From Saccharopolyspora kobensis (GTDB lineage Bacteria > Actinomycetota > Actinomycetes > Mycobacteriales > Pseudonocardiaceae): DNA of 64,000 bases. Under the pieces are notes generated by a model that was given only the letters and a program-made list of their open reading frames with translations, was not told the origin of the DNA and did no database searches. Shown piece by piece: positions 28,039 to 37,520 of the stretch (positions within the stretch are counted from its first letter, which is position 1; each line of letters starts with the position of its first letter). The stretch covers positions 992,001 to 1,056,000 of the forward strand of contig NZ_FNVB01000002.1 in the NCBI RefSeq assembly GCF_900108315.1, given 5' to 3'. The translations under genes and the position numbers were made by a program.

Positions 28039-28981
28039 GCAGCACTGCGCCGATGAGCGTCGTCACCAGCACCGCGTGCAGCACCGTCGGCTGAGCTGCG
28101 GCGCTTTCGATGGTGGTGTCCGGGAGCAGGACCAACGGGTACTGGGCGACGGCCCAGCCCCAGGGCAGTGCGGCGACGGCCACCGCAGCGGAGAGCCGGG
28201 CCGGGAGGTAGTTGCGCCGCAGCAGCAGCACCGCGGAGGCCAGGCCTGCGACAGCCGAGATGACGACCAGCGGCAGTCCTGGACCGATCAGCCCGCGGTA
28301 CAGCGCCGGTGAGTCGATGAGCAGGACCGCGATACCGGCCAGCGCGATGACGCCGGTTACCGCACCGGTCGCGATGCCCCGGCTCCGGAACTGCTCGGCC
28401 AGCGGTGCGGCACCCGCCCGCCGCGCATCCGCGCACAGGTACACGGCCGCCAGGTAGGCGGTCGTCCCGACGGCCAGCGTCCCGGCCAGGAACGAGGTGG
28501 GGTTGAGCCAGCTCGTGATCAGGTCACCCGCCGCGATGCCCAGGGGCACGCGCCCGGAGGCGATGCCGCCGGCGACGGTGCCCAGGAAGAACGGGGTGAG
28601 CACCGAGGAGAGCGCGAAGCAAGCTCCGTAAGCGCGCCGGTGCCCGAGCTCGGCCGAGGCCTTCCGGAAGGCGAACGCGGCGCCGCGCGCGATGATGCCC
28701 AGCGCGACGAGCATCAGCGGTACGTACATCGTCGACGCCACCGAGGCGAACACGCCGGGGAATCCGGCCCAGCAGAGCACGATCACGAAGATCAACCAGA
28801 CGTGGTTGGCCTCCCACACCGGTCCGATGGAATGCTCGATGAGGTCGCGCTGCTCGGCGCCGCGCCGGCTGCCACCGGCCAGCAGATCCCAGAAGCCCGC
28901 CCCGAAGTCCGCGCCTGCGAGCAGCACGTAGGCGGTCACGCCCACCCACATGGCGCCGATCGTCCAGTCGGCCGCGGTCAT
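27944..28981 (-). CDS. cydB: Cytochrome bd oxidase subunit II
   Basis: A 345-residue, multi-helix membrane protein with the N-terminal GADFGAGFWDLLAGG signature and the conserved WEANHVWLIF segment. With CydA it forms the cytochrome bd quinol oxidase, which reduces oxygen at low concentrations. Its start overlaps the cydA stop (ATGA). No cydDC assembly transporter follows in the window. Confidence 0.93.
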   Translation of the reverse strand: MTAADWTIGAMWVGVTAYVLLAGADFGAGFWDLLAGGSRRGAEQRDLIEHSIGPVWEANHVWLIFVIVLCWAGFPGVFASVASTMYVPLMLVALGIIARGAAFAFRKASAELGHRRAYGACFALSSVLTPFFLGTVAGGIASGRVPLGIAAGDLITSWLNPTSFLAGTLAVGTTAYLAAVYLCADARRAGAAPLAEQFRSRGIATGAVTGVIALAGIAVLLIDSPALYRGLIGPGLPLVVISAVAGLASAVLLLRRNYLPARLSAAVAVAALPWGWAVAQYPLVLLPDTTIESAAAQPTVLHAVLVTTLIGAVLLIPSLLWMFALFQRGTTPGRSSHGSAADSGS

Positions 28982-30345
28982 GGCAGGTTCATCTCCTCAC
29001 CCGGTTCTTCCTGCGGGGCGAGCGGAGCGCGGATCAGTCGCCGGAGCACGGCGACGGTCGTCACGGTGAGCGCGGCGTACACCACCCCGACCACGAGCAG
29101 CCCCACCGCCAGGCCTGGCACCGGTGTCACCGCGTCGGCGGTGCGCAGCACACCCCACACGATCCAGGGCTGCCGCCCGACCTCGGTGGTGATCCACCCG
29201 GCTTCGAGCGCGATCGCGGCCGCCGCACCGGCCACCGCCGAACCCCGCAGGAACCAGCGCGAAGCGGGCAGATCGCGCCGACGCCACCACGCCACGGCCA
29301 ACCAGATGCCCAGCAGCAGGAGGAACACCCCGATGGCCACCATCACCTGGAACGACCAGTGCACCACGTTCACCGGTGGCCGGTCTTCGGGTGCGAACCG
29401 GTCCAAGCCGATGATCAGCGCTTGCGGGTCCCAATGCGCCAGCAACGACAGCCCGTGCGGGATCTCCAGCGCGTAGCGCATCTCGCCGTCCTCGTAGAAA
29501 CCGCCGATGTGCAACGGCACCGCGTGCGAGGTCGCGAACACGCCTTCGATCGCGGCCAGCTTCGCGGGCTGGTTCGTCGCCAGGAACTTCGCCGCCCAGT
29601 CGCCCACGGCGATCTGCACCGGGGTCAGCGCGGCCGCCGCGGTGAACGGCACCAGGAAGCCCAAGCGGTGGTACCGATCCGTGCGACCGCGCAGCATGGC
29701 CACCGCGTACACCGACGCCATGCCGTAGCCGGCCACCATGAACGCCGCGATGATCATGTGCACCGTCTGCGGCGGCGTGGCGGGGTTGAACATCGCGGCC
29801 CAGGGCCGGACGCCCACGACTCGGCCGGCGTCGAGGTCGAAGCCGCGCGGCTGGTTCATCCACGCGTTCGCCGCGACGACGAAGAACGCCGACGCGATGC
29901 CGGCCAGGCAGACCGGGATGCCGGTGAGCACGTGCACCCGCGGTGGCAACCGGTTCCACCCGTAGAGGTAGATGCCGAGGAAGATCGCCTCGATGAAGAA
30001 GGCGAAGCCCTCCAAGGCGAAGGGCAGCCCGATGACCTGGCCGTAGGTGTCCATCATCCCCGGCCATAGCACGCCCATCTCGAAGCTGAGGATCGTGCCC
30101 GACACCGCGCCGACGGCGAACAGCACCCCCATGGCCTGGGCCCACCGGTGCGCCAACGCCAGGTAGGTGCGGTCACCTCGGCGGATCGCCCGCCACTCGG
30201 CGAACACGGTGATCGCGGGCATCCCCACGCCGAAGCAGGCGATCACGATGTGCCAGCCCAACGACAGCGCCATCTGAACCCGCGCCGCCACCAGGTCCGC
30301 CGGGGTCGCCGCTCCGGCGAACACCAGATCGGGTAGCCCGCTCAC
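28978..30345 (-). CDS. cydA: Cytochrome bd oxidase subunit I
   Basis: A 455-residue subunit carrying the haems. Visible features are the early haem-ligand histidine (LGWHI), the GLPFALEGFAFFIEA proton-path segment, and the GWITTEVGRQPW signature. The quinol loop is of the short type. GTG 30345 is chosen because GGAGGTG lies at a good distance; the frame extends 28 codons further without similarity. Expressed with cydB. Confidence 0.93.
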   Translation of the reverse strand: MSGLPDLVFAGAATPADLVAARVQMALSLGWHIVIACFGVGMPAITVFAEWRAIRRGDRTYLALAHRWAQAMGVLFAVGAVSGTILSFEMGVLWPGMMDTYGQVIGLPFALEGFAFFIEAIFLGIYLYGWNRLPPRVHVLTGIPVCLAGIASAFFVVAANAWMNQPRGFDLDAGRVVGVRPWAAMFNPATPPQTVHMIIAAFMVAGYGMASVYAVAMLRGRTDRYHRLGFLVPFTAAAALTPVQIAVGDWAAKFLATNQPAKLAAIEGVFATSHAVPLHIGGFYEDGEMRYALEIPHGLSLLAHWDPQALIIGLDRFAPEDRPPVNVVHWSFQVMVAIGVFLLLLGIWLAVAWWRRRDLPASRWFLRGSAVAGAAAAIALEAGWITTEVGRQPWIVWGVLRTADAVTPVPGLAVGLLVVGVVYAALTVTTVAVLRRLIRAPLAPQEEPGEEMNLP

Positions 30346-30796
30346 CCGCAACACCTCCACACCGCCCAGCCGCGAAACTCCCGCGAACCACGTCAAGCAG
30401 GGGGTTCCCCTCCACTCCGCCGGGCACACGGGGCGGAGTGCTCAGTGCCCGGAACAGCGCCGTGGCCCTCCGGGGAAGGCGGAACCCCAGTCCCGCGGTT
30501 CGGTCGTCACCCGGGAGCCCGGCACTGCCCGTCTACAGTGGATGACCCCGGCCGCTGGCACGAACCACGTTGACCGACGAGACGGAGTCGGTCAGCACCC
30601 TCGGGGCCGGAGGTGCCGCGAAGCTCCGGGAAGTGCTTGCCGCTTCCTTTCCAGGAGCGGGTGGAGACGGCGATCAACGCGGGCGTGGGAAAGGGTGCGA
30701 CCGGCGATCTCCGCGCTGCGCAGCGATTGCGGGGATTGGGCAGTTGTGAGGCACTGCAGGAGTGGACTTCTGGAACCTCTGGATTGGGAAACGGGC
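30346..30796. other. Divergent promoter region of cydAB
   Basis: About 450 bases between cydA and the rightward small membrane-protein gene. No convincing gene, hairpin or Rex-type operator was seen. Confidence 0.35.
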
Positions 30797-31360
30797 GTGA
30801 ACAGGACGAAGACGGGCAGACCTCGACGGCCGGACCGGCCGCAGACCTCGAAGGAGGTCTTCCGGCAGGGCGCTGTCCACGGTCTCGTGGCGGGTGCCGT
30901 CGGTGTCGTCGCCATGACGGTCAGCGAGAAGCTGGAACAGCGCCTCACCGGTCGCCCGAACTCGCACGTGCCGGGTGCCACGATGGCGGCGCTCATGGGG
31001 ATGCGGCGGGAACCGACGGGCATGAACCTCCTCATGCACCTCGGCCAGGGAGTGCTCCTCGGGGCGCTTCGCGGCGCGATGGCCCACGCCGGTTTGCGGG
31101 GGCCGTTCTCCTCCGCCATGTTCGCGGTCGTGCGCTTGACCAACGATCAGACGCTGGAGAACGCGACCGGAGTCGGTGCCCCGCCGTGGACGTGGCCGCG
31201 TGATGAGCTCGCCGTCGACCTGTTCCACAAAGCGGTGTACGCGATCGCGACGGGACTCGTGGCGGACCGGCTTGCGGCGCGCACGGGCGCGGGGCCCGGG
31301 CAGCGCCACGCGCAACGCGTTCCCGGTCGTCACGCTCACGTGGGGCCGCCGCCGAACTGA
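30797..31360 (+). CDS. Small membrane-associated protein, paralogue of the 26589 gene
   Basis: A 187-residue protein with glycine/alanine-rich hydrophobic segments (about 26-42, 73-97 and 145-160) and a proline/arginine-rich tail. It shares with the gene at 26589 the pattern G-x-x-AGA-x-G...L-x-GRP. DUF1440/YagU-like; function unknown. GTG 30797 follows GGGAAACGGG. Confidence 0.6.
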   Translation: MNRTKTGRPRRPDRPQTSKEVFRQGAVHGLVAGAVGVVAMTVSEKLEQRLTGRPNSHVPGATMAALMGMRREPTGMNLLMHLGQGVLLGALRGAMAHAGLRGPFSSAMFAVVRLTNDQTLENATGVGAPPWTWPRDELAVDLFHKAVYAIATGLVADRLAARTGAGPGQRHAQRVPGRHAHVGPPPN

Positions 31361-31558
31361 TGATGTCGGTGGGCACGGGTGCGCCCGCATCGGCGAGCAG
31401 GCCGAAGTCCTCGAAGCCGCACGTGCGGCGGGCGGGACGTCACGGGTTCGATGTCGGTCATGGTCCACTGTGTACTCCTGCGCACCGGTCGACGTGATGC
31501 CCGCAGCCTTGCCCGACCGGACGACGCGGCGCCTGCCGTGCTCGTCGCTGGCTGGTCG

Positions 31559-32104
31559 TCACCGTCGGACAGGGCTGTCGCTCTCGTCGGTGTTCTGCCA
31601 CCGGCGGACTCCGGCTCCCTGCGCGTAGGAGAGGTGGCCGCCGAGTGCGCCGCCGATCGCGATGGTGAGCGTTCCGAGCGCCATCGAGACCTTCGCCGAG
31701 CGGGCGCCGGGCCGACAGCACAGCGAAGCGCCGAAGAAGGCCGTCGAGACGACGTTCGCCGTCGCGTGCAGCGCGCCGACACGCCGTTGTCGCGCGTCGA
31801 GGTGGGCGAAGTCGGCCAATCCCGCGACGACGGCGGGTGGCACGGCGATCAGGCCGAGTGCGATCAGCCACCTGGCGGCCTGGCGGTTTCCGGTGCAGAG
31901 CTCGAGGACAGGTGCGGACACGCACGCACCGATCGGCACGGTGACCAGCAGGGGGTGGACCGGGTGCCCGAGCCACGCACCGCCGAGCAGCCGATCGGCG
32001 CGCGTACCGCTGATCGTGCGCCGGACGGCGCGGGCCACGGCCTCCGCTGGCCGCTCCACCCATCGAGCGGACTCCGCTGCTTGCAGAACCTTGCGCACTG
32101 CCAT
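31559..32104 (-). CDS. DUF2231-like membrane protein
   Basis: A 181-residue protein with four membrane helices and the LGHPVHPLLVTVPIG motif typical of DUF2231 proteins. A soluble helical stretch of about 40 residues precedes the first helix. Role unknown. The ATG at 32104 was chosen to remove an upstream stretch of no similarity. Confidence 0.75.
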   Translation of the reverse strand: MAVRKVLQAAESARWVERPAEAVARAVRRTISGTRADRLLGGAWLGHPVHPLLVTVPIGACVSAPVLELCTGNRQAARWLIALGLIAVPPAVVAGLADFAHLDARQRRVGALHATANVVSTAFFGASLCCRPGARSAKVSMALGTLTIAIGGALGGHLSYAQGAGVRRWQNTDESDSPVRR

Positions 32105-32175
32105 GGCCCCGGCTACCCGGACGGCCACGCGGCTATGCCAGGCCCCCGCATGCTGGCCAAGCTCCTGACGCGCTT

Positions 32176-32201
32176 GTGTGGGGCTGTGTCGGGCCGGGTA
32201 T
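32176..32201 (+). promoter_or_regulatory. Sigma-B-like promoter
   Basis: GTGT (32176) and GGGTAT (32196) with 16 bases between them, one mismatch from the sigma-B/F consensus. The start of the following small gene is 54 bases downstream. Confidence 0.45.
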
Positions 32202-32254
32202 GTCCAGTGGTCGACGTCGAGGTCGTCCGCAGGACCCAAAGGGAGGGATTCTCC

Positions 32255-32479
32255 GTGTTGCGCAAGCTTTCCGACGCAGGTCTGACATCCGACATGTTGT
32301 TCGCCGCCGGTTTCGCCTCGATCGGGTTGAGCGTCCTGTCGTGGGCCGTCTCGCAGCGAGGCGAGAACAAGGGCGTGGACCGAGCTGACCGATGGGGAAT
32401 CTTCGTCGGTGAGTGGGCGCCGACGTTCTTCGCCCTGGGCGTGGGGCTTCGCCTGGAGGAGGACAAACCCCGTCGGTGA
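32255..32479 (+). CDS. Small two-helix membrane protein
   Basis: A 74-residue protein with two membrane segments (about 12-31 and 48-65). The pattern ADRWGIFVGEWAPTFFALG with a charged end is common in short actinobacterial membrane proteins of unknown role. GTG 32255 follows GGGAGGG and a sigma-B-like promoter. Confidence 0.65.
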   Translation: MLRKLSDAGLTSDMLFAAGFASIGLSVLSWAVSQRGENKGVDRADRWGIFVGEWAPTFFALGVGLRLEEDKPRR

Positions 32480-32761
32480 GGGGCGAGATGCGTGCCCGCG
32501 TGCGGGACGGGGTCACCGGTCTTCGAACTGAGGCGGCCTGAAGCTGCAGACGCTTCTCCGCGCTGCTGGAACCCGTTGCCGCTCCTCGCACAGGTCATCC
32601 CTCAACGCGCGGCCGAGCGCACCGGGTGTCCGTCCCGGTGCGCCCGGCCGCTGAGGACTGCTCTCGACCCGCGAGGATCGCAATCCCCGGGTCGATCCTT
32701 TTGTCCTTCCGAGCAGCCGGGCACGCCCCAGAACATGGCTGTGCGCAATGGGAGCCCTCAG

Positions 32762-33333
32762 ATGAGCACCGATCAACGCGTCGAGAAGCAGGTGGTCGTC
32801 GGGCTGATCGTCGATCCCGGCATTTCGCGCTCGCTGGCGAGCAAGGTCGTCTCGGAGCTGCCCGGTGCGTTGTCGGGAGCGGCCGGTGAGCACATCGCCT
32901 GGGATGTGCACATGGTGACCAGGAAGCTCACCATGGACGCAGGTGGCCGCATACCGATCGAGCAGTACGCCGGGCAATGGCTGGCCAAGGAGGACCACCC
33001 GAGCCGGACAGCGCCCTGCTGTACAACATCGCGACCGTGATCACGCTGTTCATCGGCGTGACCTGCCTTTACATCATCCTCTTCGTCGTGACCCTGGTCG
33101 CCGCGATCGCAGTGATCGCTCCGACGTACCTCACGTCCGTTCTCGGGCATCCGACGACGTTCGGCGATTACCTGCACCTGGTCCGGCTGGCCACGTCGCT
33201 GGGAACGGTTGCCGGTGCGCTGGGCGCCAGCCTGGAGACCAGGGAGGCAGTGCTGCGCGCCACCTACGGTGGCCGGGAACGCGAGCGGCGCGCGCTCGCA
33301 CTGGAACGCCAGAACCGCGACAGCGACTCGTAG
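32762..33333 (+). pseudogene. Remnant of a membrane-protein gene with internal deletion and frameshift
   Basis: Two frames together encode the two ends of a larger actinobacterial membrane-protein family (about 350 residues). The first frame (from ATG 32762 to about 33010) gives the N-terminal domain with VVVGLIVDPGISRSLASKV. The second (about 33015-33333) gives the C-terminal two-helix part with TLFIGVTCLYIILF and LGHPTTFGDYLHL. The middle of the protein is missing, and the reading frame changes at the junction near 33000-33020. Confidence 0.55.
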
Positions 33334-33355
33334 CCGCCGCAACACCGCCGGGTGC

Positions 33356-33820
33356 TCAGGACAGGCTGCGCGGGTGCCTGTCCAGATCCGTTCCGCGTCG
33401 TGGTGCGGGCAGGTCGGGCGCCAGGGCATCTGCCGGAATGATGCGCCGCGCGGTCACAGCGCCCGCTTCTTCCGCCAGCACAGTGCAGTAGGCGGTGGCG
33501 TAGGCGTGTTTCACCAGCAGCGATCGCGCTTTGTGCTCGGGTGCGGTCGCGGGCAGGATAGCGGTTTCCGGCAGCTGGACGTCGAGCACGGCCGTTCCGT
33601 CGTCGTTGCGGTTGGCTCGCCCGGTGCACCGCAGCCAGGCGGCCAGCGGGTTGCCTGGCGGGCCGACGACGACTTCGATCCGGCCTCTGCGAGCGAGCTC
33701 GGCAGCGGTGCATCGTTGCGCGAGTTCACGAGCTGCGTGGCGGCCGGCCGCGTCGGCTGCGATGATGATGTCCTCCCAATCTCCGTCGCACAGGACTGTG
33801 GAGTCGTCCACGGGAAACAT
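33356..33820 (-). CDS. Hypothetical protein
   Basis: A 154-residue alpha/beta protein of no recognised family. ATG 33820 is preferred because GGTGAG precedes it; GTG 33829 is three codons further upstream. A weak sigma-B-like pattern (GTTG-N14-GGGTAG) lies on its strand at 33882-33859. Confidence 0.5.
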   Translation of the reverse strand: MFPVDDSTVLCDGDWEDIIIAADAAGRHAARELAQRCTAAELARRGRIEVVVGPPGNPLAAWLRCTGRANRNDDGTAVLDVQLPETAILPATAPEHKARSLLVKHAYATAYCTVLAEEAGAVTARRIIPADALAPDLPAPRRGTDLDRHPRSLS

Positions 33821-34050
33821 CTGTCTCACCGCCCAAGCTGATGACCCTCCCTACGTGGCTACCCGCAGGCCCCGTCGGCAACCTGGCTGGGCAGCGGCCG
33901 TGAACCGGGACCATTCCGCCCCGCCAACGAGACGGACATTGACCGGGAAAGCCTGACCGTTGACGCACCGCGAATTCCGAACACCGCGGACGTCGCATGA
34001 ATCAGAAGTCCCATTGCGCTGCGCGGGGATCCACGTCGACCGCGTTCGGG

Positions 34051-34075
34051 GTTTGACCACTGCGAATTCGGGCAT
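34051..34075 (+). promoter_or_regulatory. Sigma-B-like promoter
   Basis: GTTT (34051) and GGGCAT (34070) with 15 bases between them. The -10 element has one mismatch. Transcription would start near 34082, which argues against the GTG at 34087 and for the GTG at 34120. Confidence 0.4.
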
Positions 34076-34119
34076 TCCCGGAAGGAGTGCTGATTCGGAC
34101 TTCGGAGGTGCCCGAAGAC

Positions 34120-34611
34120 GTGGATGCTCCCTCTTCGCAGCGGATGCTGGAAATCTACCTCAACGATCACCTGGCGGCCGCCACCGGCGGTGTCGCACTG
34201 GCACGTCGAGCGACCCGGAACAATCGTGACGCGGCGATCACGCCACGCCTGGCGGCTGTCGCCCGCGAGATCGAGCAGGACCGGCGTTCCCTCCTGGCGA
34301 TCATGCGGAAACTCGACGTGCAGGTCGCCCGTTACAAGGTGGCCATGGGCTGGGCAGGAGAAAAGGCCGGGCGGCTGAAGCTCAACGGAGGCCTGGTGAA
34401 TCGGACGCCGCTGAGCGATCTGATCGAACTGGAAGCCCTCGTCCTCGGAGTGCAAGGCAAAGCGGCGGGCTGGCGAACCCTGCTGACGATCGCGGAGCGC
34501 GAGCCTCGCGTGAACACCGACATGCTGCGAAACCTCCTCACCCGCGCACAGCAGCAGTTCGACGAACTGGAAAGCATTCGCGTGCAGATCGCATCCGAGA
34601 TGACAACATGA
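34120..34611 (+). CDS. Ferritin-like helical protein, conserved hypothetical
   Basis: A 163-residue all-helical protein with the YLNDHLAAATGG opening and GWAGEKAGRLKLN motif of a conserved actinobacterial family that looks like a four-helix bundle. No obvious iron ligands were identified. GTG 34120 has GGAGGTG nine bases upstream and lies after the probable sigma-B-like promoter; GTG 34087 would add 11 residues. Confidence 0.65.
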   Translation: MDAPSSQRMLEIYLNDHLAAATGGVALARRATRNNRDAAITPRLAAVAREIEQDRRSLLAIMRKLDVQVARYKVAMGWAGEKAGRLKLNGGLVNRTPLSDLIELEALVLGVQGKAAGWRTLLTIAEREPRVNTDMLRNLLTRAQQQFDELESIRVQIASEMTT

Positions 34612-34639
34612 CGGCGGAAATCTGGGCAGCGCACGACGC

Positions 34640-35083
34640 TCAGCCGGTCTGCAGCTCGCGCAGCCGTCCGGACACCGTGGCCAAGGCCCGCTCCAGCGTG
34701 GTGTAGCAGTGAAACGTCTCGGTCGACTCCGCAGCGATCAGCGCCCGCCGCAGGCAGTGCACGTCGCCGGTGACCAGCCGCAGGTCCACACCTCGGCTGC
34801 CGGCCTGGCGGTGGGCGTGCAGCAGGAGCTCCAACCCCGCCACACCGATGAAGCTCAGCCCGGACAGCTCCAGCACGACCGTGTCGGCCATGGAGGACAA
34901 CCGGGTCGCGAGCAGCTCGTGCAGGCGGGCGGCGGTTCGGCGGTCCAGCTCGCCGCCCACCCGGATCACCACGGATGTGCTCGTGGGACGCGAGCACCGC
35001 AGGTCGAGGCCCGGATGGTGCCCGGGGCGATCGGGAGTTACCCGCGGTGACCGAGCACCTGGCGAGAGTTCAGGTGTGCTCAT
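34640..35083 (-). CDS. STAS-domain protein (anti-sigma-antagonist-like)
   Basis: A 147-residue protein with one STAS domain (about 35-140). In anti-anti-sigma factors the core reads FxDSSG with a phosphorylated serine; here the segment reads FIGVAG, so that serine is absent. The protein may be locked in one state or bind a different partner. ATG 35083 follows GGAGG. Context: sigma-B-type stress genes. Confidence 0.75.
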   Translation of the reverse strand: MSTPELSPGARSPRVTPDRPGHHPGLDLRCSRPTSTSVVIRVGGELDRRTAARLHELLATRLSSMADTVVLELSGLSFIGVAGLELLLHAHRQAGSRGVDLRLVTGDVHCLRRALIAAESTETFHCYTTLERALATVSGRLRELQTG

Positions 35084-35267
35084 GTGGCTGCCTCCAGACA
35101 GGGCAGCCGGGTGACGGACCGACGATCCACTACGACATCCCTGTCCCGGCCGGGACAACAACCCCGAAACGAAAAACCGGCGGAATCACTCCGCTGCCGC
35201 GTTCGGTGCAAGGGCGTGCCCCCACCGTACCTCGCTCTCGGCCCGCTCTCCCGGTGGAGGGCCGACG

Positions 35268-36110
35268 TCACGGCGAGGAGCCGCCGCTCCCAGCACCGGG
35301 CCGGATCTCGACGGTCTCCCCTCGCCCGAGGTAGGTGACCTTGTCCTGCAGGCCCCTGCGGCGCACCTCCGCCTCGAAGTCCTCGAGCGAGGACTTGAAC
35401 ACGGTGTAGTCGTCGGTGTGCACCGGAATGGTCGTCCTCGCGGGAACCACCTCGAGGAGGTCCGCGCCCTGTCGCGCGTCCATCGTCACCAGCAGGCCAC
35501 CGGGCAGCGTGGTCCCGCCGAGGTGCGCGACCACCACGTCGATGTCCGGACAGCGCCGCGCGATCTCCCGCACACCGTCGAACAGCAGGGTGTCACCGGT
35601 GATGTAGAGCCGGAAGCCGACGCCGTCACCGACCGAACCGAACTCGACGAGGCTGCCCATGACCGGCGGCAGGAGGAACCGCGCCGGGCCGGGCGCGTGC
35701 AGCCCGGGCAGCGCGGTCACCCGCACGAACTCGTCGTGCTTGAGGAGGTTCTGCGACTCCCACGTGCGCAGCCCGGTCGCCCGGCGAAAGCCGTGCCAGC
35801 CCTGCAACCGGCGAGCGGCATGCGGGGTCGTCACGATCGGCGTTCCGCGATCGAGCTTCCGGCGGACCGCGCGGTCCCAGTGGTCGCCGTGCAGGTGGGA
35901 GAGCAGGACCGAATCGATGTCATCCGGCAGTTCCTCGATCTGGATGGCCGGTTCGCGGAGGCGTTTCGACACCAGACCGTGCCCGAGGTACGCCAGCTCG
36001 CCGGCGTGCAGGAAGTTCGGGTCGGTGAGGAGGGTGAACGAGCGCCACCGGAGCAAGGTCGTCGCGTTGCCCACGAACGTCACCGACACCGGATCACGGC
36101 TCTGCCACAT
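35268..36110 (-). CDS. Metallo-beta-lactamase-fold hydrolase (UlaG-like)
   Basis: A 280-residue protein of the metallo-beta-lactamase superfamily with the zinc motif HLHGDHWD, later histidines (PGLHA, VAHLGG) and an acidic ligand (TGDT). The layout is like UlaG/YcaE-type L-ascorbate-6-phosphate lactonase relatives. Substrate unknown. ATG 36110 is preceded by GAGGTGAGG. Confidence 0.8.
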   Translation of the reverse strand: MWQSRDPVSVTFVGNATTLLRWRSFTLLTDPNFLHAGELAYLGHGLVSKRLREPAIQIEELPDDIDSVLLSHLHGDHWDRAVRRKLDRGTPIVTTPHAARRLQGWHGFRRATGLRTWESQNLLKHDEFVRVTALPGLHAPGPARFLLPPVMGSLVEFGSVGDGVGFRLYITGDTLLFDGVREIARRCPDIDVVVAHLGGTTLPGGLLVTMDARQGADLLEVVPARTTIPVHTDDYTVFKSSLEDFEAEVRRRGLQDKVTYLGRGETVEIRPGAGSGGSSP

Positions 36111-36252
36111 CGGCCTCACCTCAGCACCTTCGGCCCGTGCGCACCGCGGCCCGTACCGGAATGCCCTGCCGCTGCAGCGGTAAACACGACCGCGGTTCGG
36201 AGCAGAACCGGCCGGCGTTTCCCGTCGCGGTGCCCGCGGCCATCCCTGGGGC

Positions 36253-36495
36253 ATGTCCGAGCAGAACTCGTCCGAACCGGATCCGGAGCCCGACCGGACT
36301 CCCGGTCTCGACGACGGTGGATCGGTACCACCGGGTGAGACCCCTCCCGAGTCGGCGTCCGCGACCGAAGGCCTCTCGCACACCAGTCGCCCCAGCGCGC
36401 AGGCCTCGAAATGGGTCTGGCTGGCCGCGATCACCATCGTGGTGCTGCTGGTGGCCGCGTTCTTCGTGTTCCTGGCAGTCGGTTGGGTTCGCTGA
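36253..36495 (+). CDS. DUF6480-like small membrane protein
   Basis: An 80-residue protein with a proline-rich cytoplasmic part containing RTPGLDDGGSVPPGETPP, the hallmark of actinobacterial DUF6480 proteins, followed by one C-terminal membrane helix (about 54-77). Role unknown, commonly near stress genes. Confidence 0.75.
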   Translation: MSEQNSSEPDPEPDRTPGLDDGGSVPPGETPPESASATEGLSHTSRPSAQASKWVWLAAITIVVLLVAAFFVFLAVGWVR

Positions 36496-36504
36496 CCTCT
36501 TCGG

Positions 36505-36529
36505 GATTCAACATCAGGTAGTTGGGTAT
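36505..36529 (+). promoter_or_regulatory. Sigma-B-like promoter
   Basis: GATT (36505) and a perfect GGGTAT (36524) with 15 bases between them, 41 bases before the hydrolase start. One mismatch from the sigma-B/F consensus. Confidence 0.4.
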
Positions 36530-36570
36530 CCACGGGCCGCGATGTGCTGTACCTAGGTCAGGAGGTGGCC

Positions 36571-37479
36571 ATGGCGAGCTTGCGGAGCAAAGCGGTCATC
36601 GCCAAGTACCGGATGACCCGCCGAAAGCGGATCTTCGCCGACGCTCGGGCTCTGCGGCAGAGCGCCGAGAGCAACCAGACCGAGACGTCGCAACTGCCGG
36701 ACTGGGTTCGCGCGAAGTTCGACGTGACCGGCCGGGATGTCGACGGCCACCGCTGCTACACGCTGCGCCCGCGCACGTCTGCGGGACCGGCGCACATCTT
36801 CTACCTGCACGGCGGCGCGTACGTGCACCAGGTCGAGTCCGCGCATTGGAACTTCCTGAACAGGCTGATCGACGTGACCGGTGCCTCGGTGACGGTCCCC
36901 CTGTACCCGTTGGCCCCGGCCCACAGCTACCGCGAGACGATTCCCATGGTCTGGGAGTCCTACGAAGCCACCGTCGGTGCCGAGGCACCGGAGAACCAGG
37001 TGGTCATGGGCGACTCCGCTGGTGGTGCTCTGAGCCTGTTCATCGCTCAGCGGCTGAAGGCCCGAGGCCGACCGCAGCCCCAGCGGGTCGTGCTGATCTC
37101 GCCCTGGCTCGACATCACCGTCACCGACCCGTCGATGACCGAACTGGACCGCCACGATCCCTACCTCGGCATCGAGGGGCTGCGCGAAGCCGGTCGTCTC
37201 TACGCGAGGGGCCTGGATCCGCACGACCCGCGTCTGAGCCCCATCTACGGCGACCTCGACGGCCTGGCGCCGCTCAGCGTGTACGCGGCGACTCGCGACG
37301 TCCTCCTCGCTGATGCACGGCGGCTTCGCGAGCTCACCGCCCAGCGCGGAGTGCGGATCGACTACGAGGAGTACCCGGGGATGTTCCACGGCTGGATCCT
37401 GCAGTCCCTGCCGGAGGCGCGGGATGCGACCGCCCGGATAGCGAAACTCGTGAACGTCCCGTCACCGGCGCACCGGTAG
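36571..37479 (+). CDS. Alpha/beta hydrolase, hormone-sensitive-lipase family
   Basis: A 302-residue esterase-like hydrolase. Oxyanion motif HGGAY, nucleophile motif GDSAGG, an acid in the DVLLADA region and the histidine in FHGW form the usual triad. ATG 36571 follows AGGAGGTGG; the frame is open for nine more codons from GTG 36544. It is followed, 41 bases later, by the ATP-grasp gene, so the two may work together. Confidence 0.85.
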   Translation: MASLRSKAVIAKYRMTRRKRIFADARALRQSAESNQTETSQLPDWVRAKFDVTGRDVDGHRCYTLRPRTSAGPAHIFYLHGGAYVHQVESAHWNFLNRLIDVTGASVTVPLYPLAPAHSYRETIPMVWESYEATVGAEAPENQVVMGDSAGGALSLFIAQRLKARGRPQPQRVVLISPWLDITVTDPSMTELDRHDPYLGIEGLREAGRLYARGLDPHDPRLSPIYGDLDGLAPLSVYAATRDVLLADARRLRELTAQRGVRIDYEEYPGMFHGWILQSLPEARDATARIAKLVNVPSPAHR

Positions 37480-37520
37480 CGGACCCGCGCAGTCAGCCCG
37501 AACCAGGTCGAGCAAAGGAG

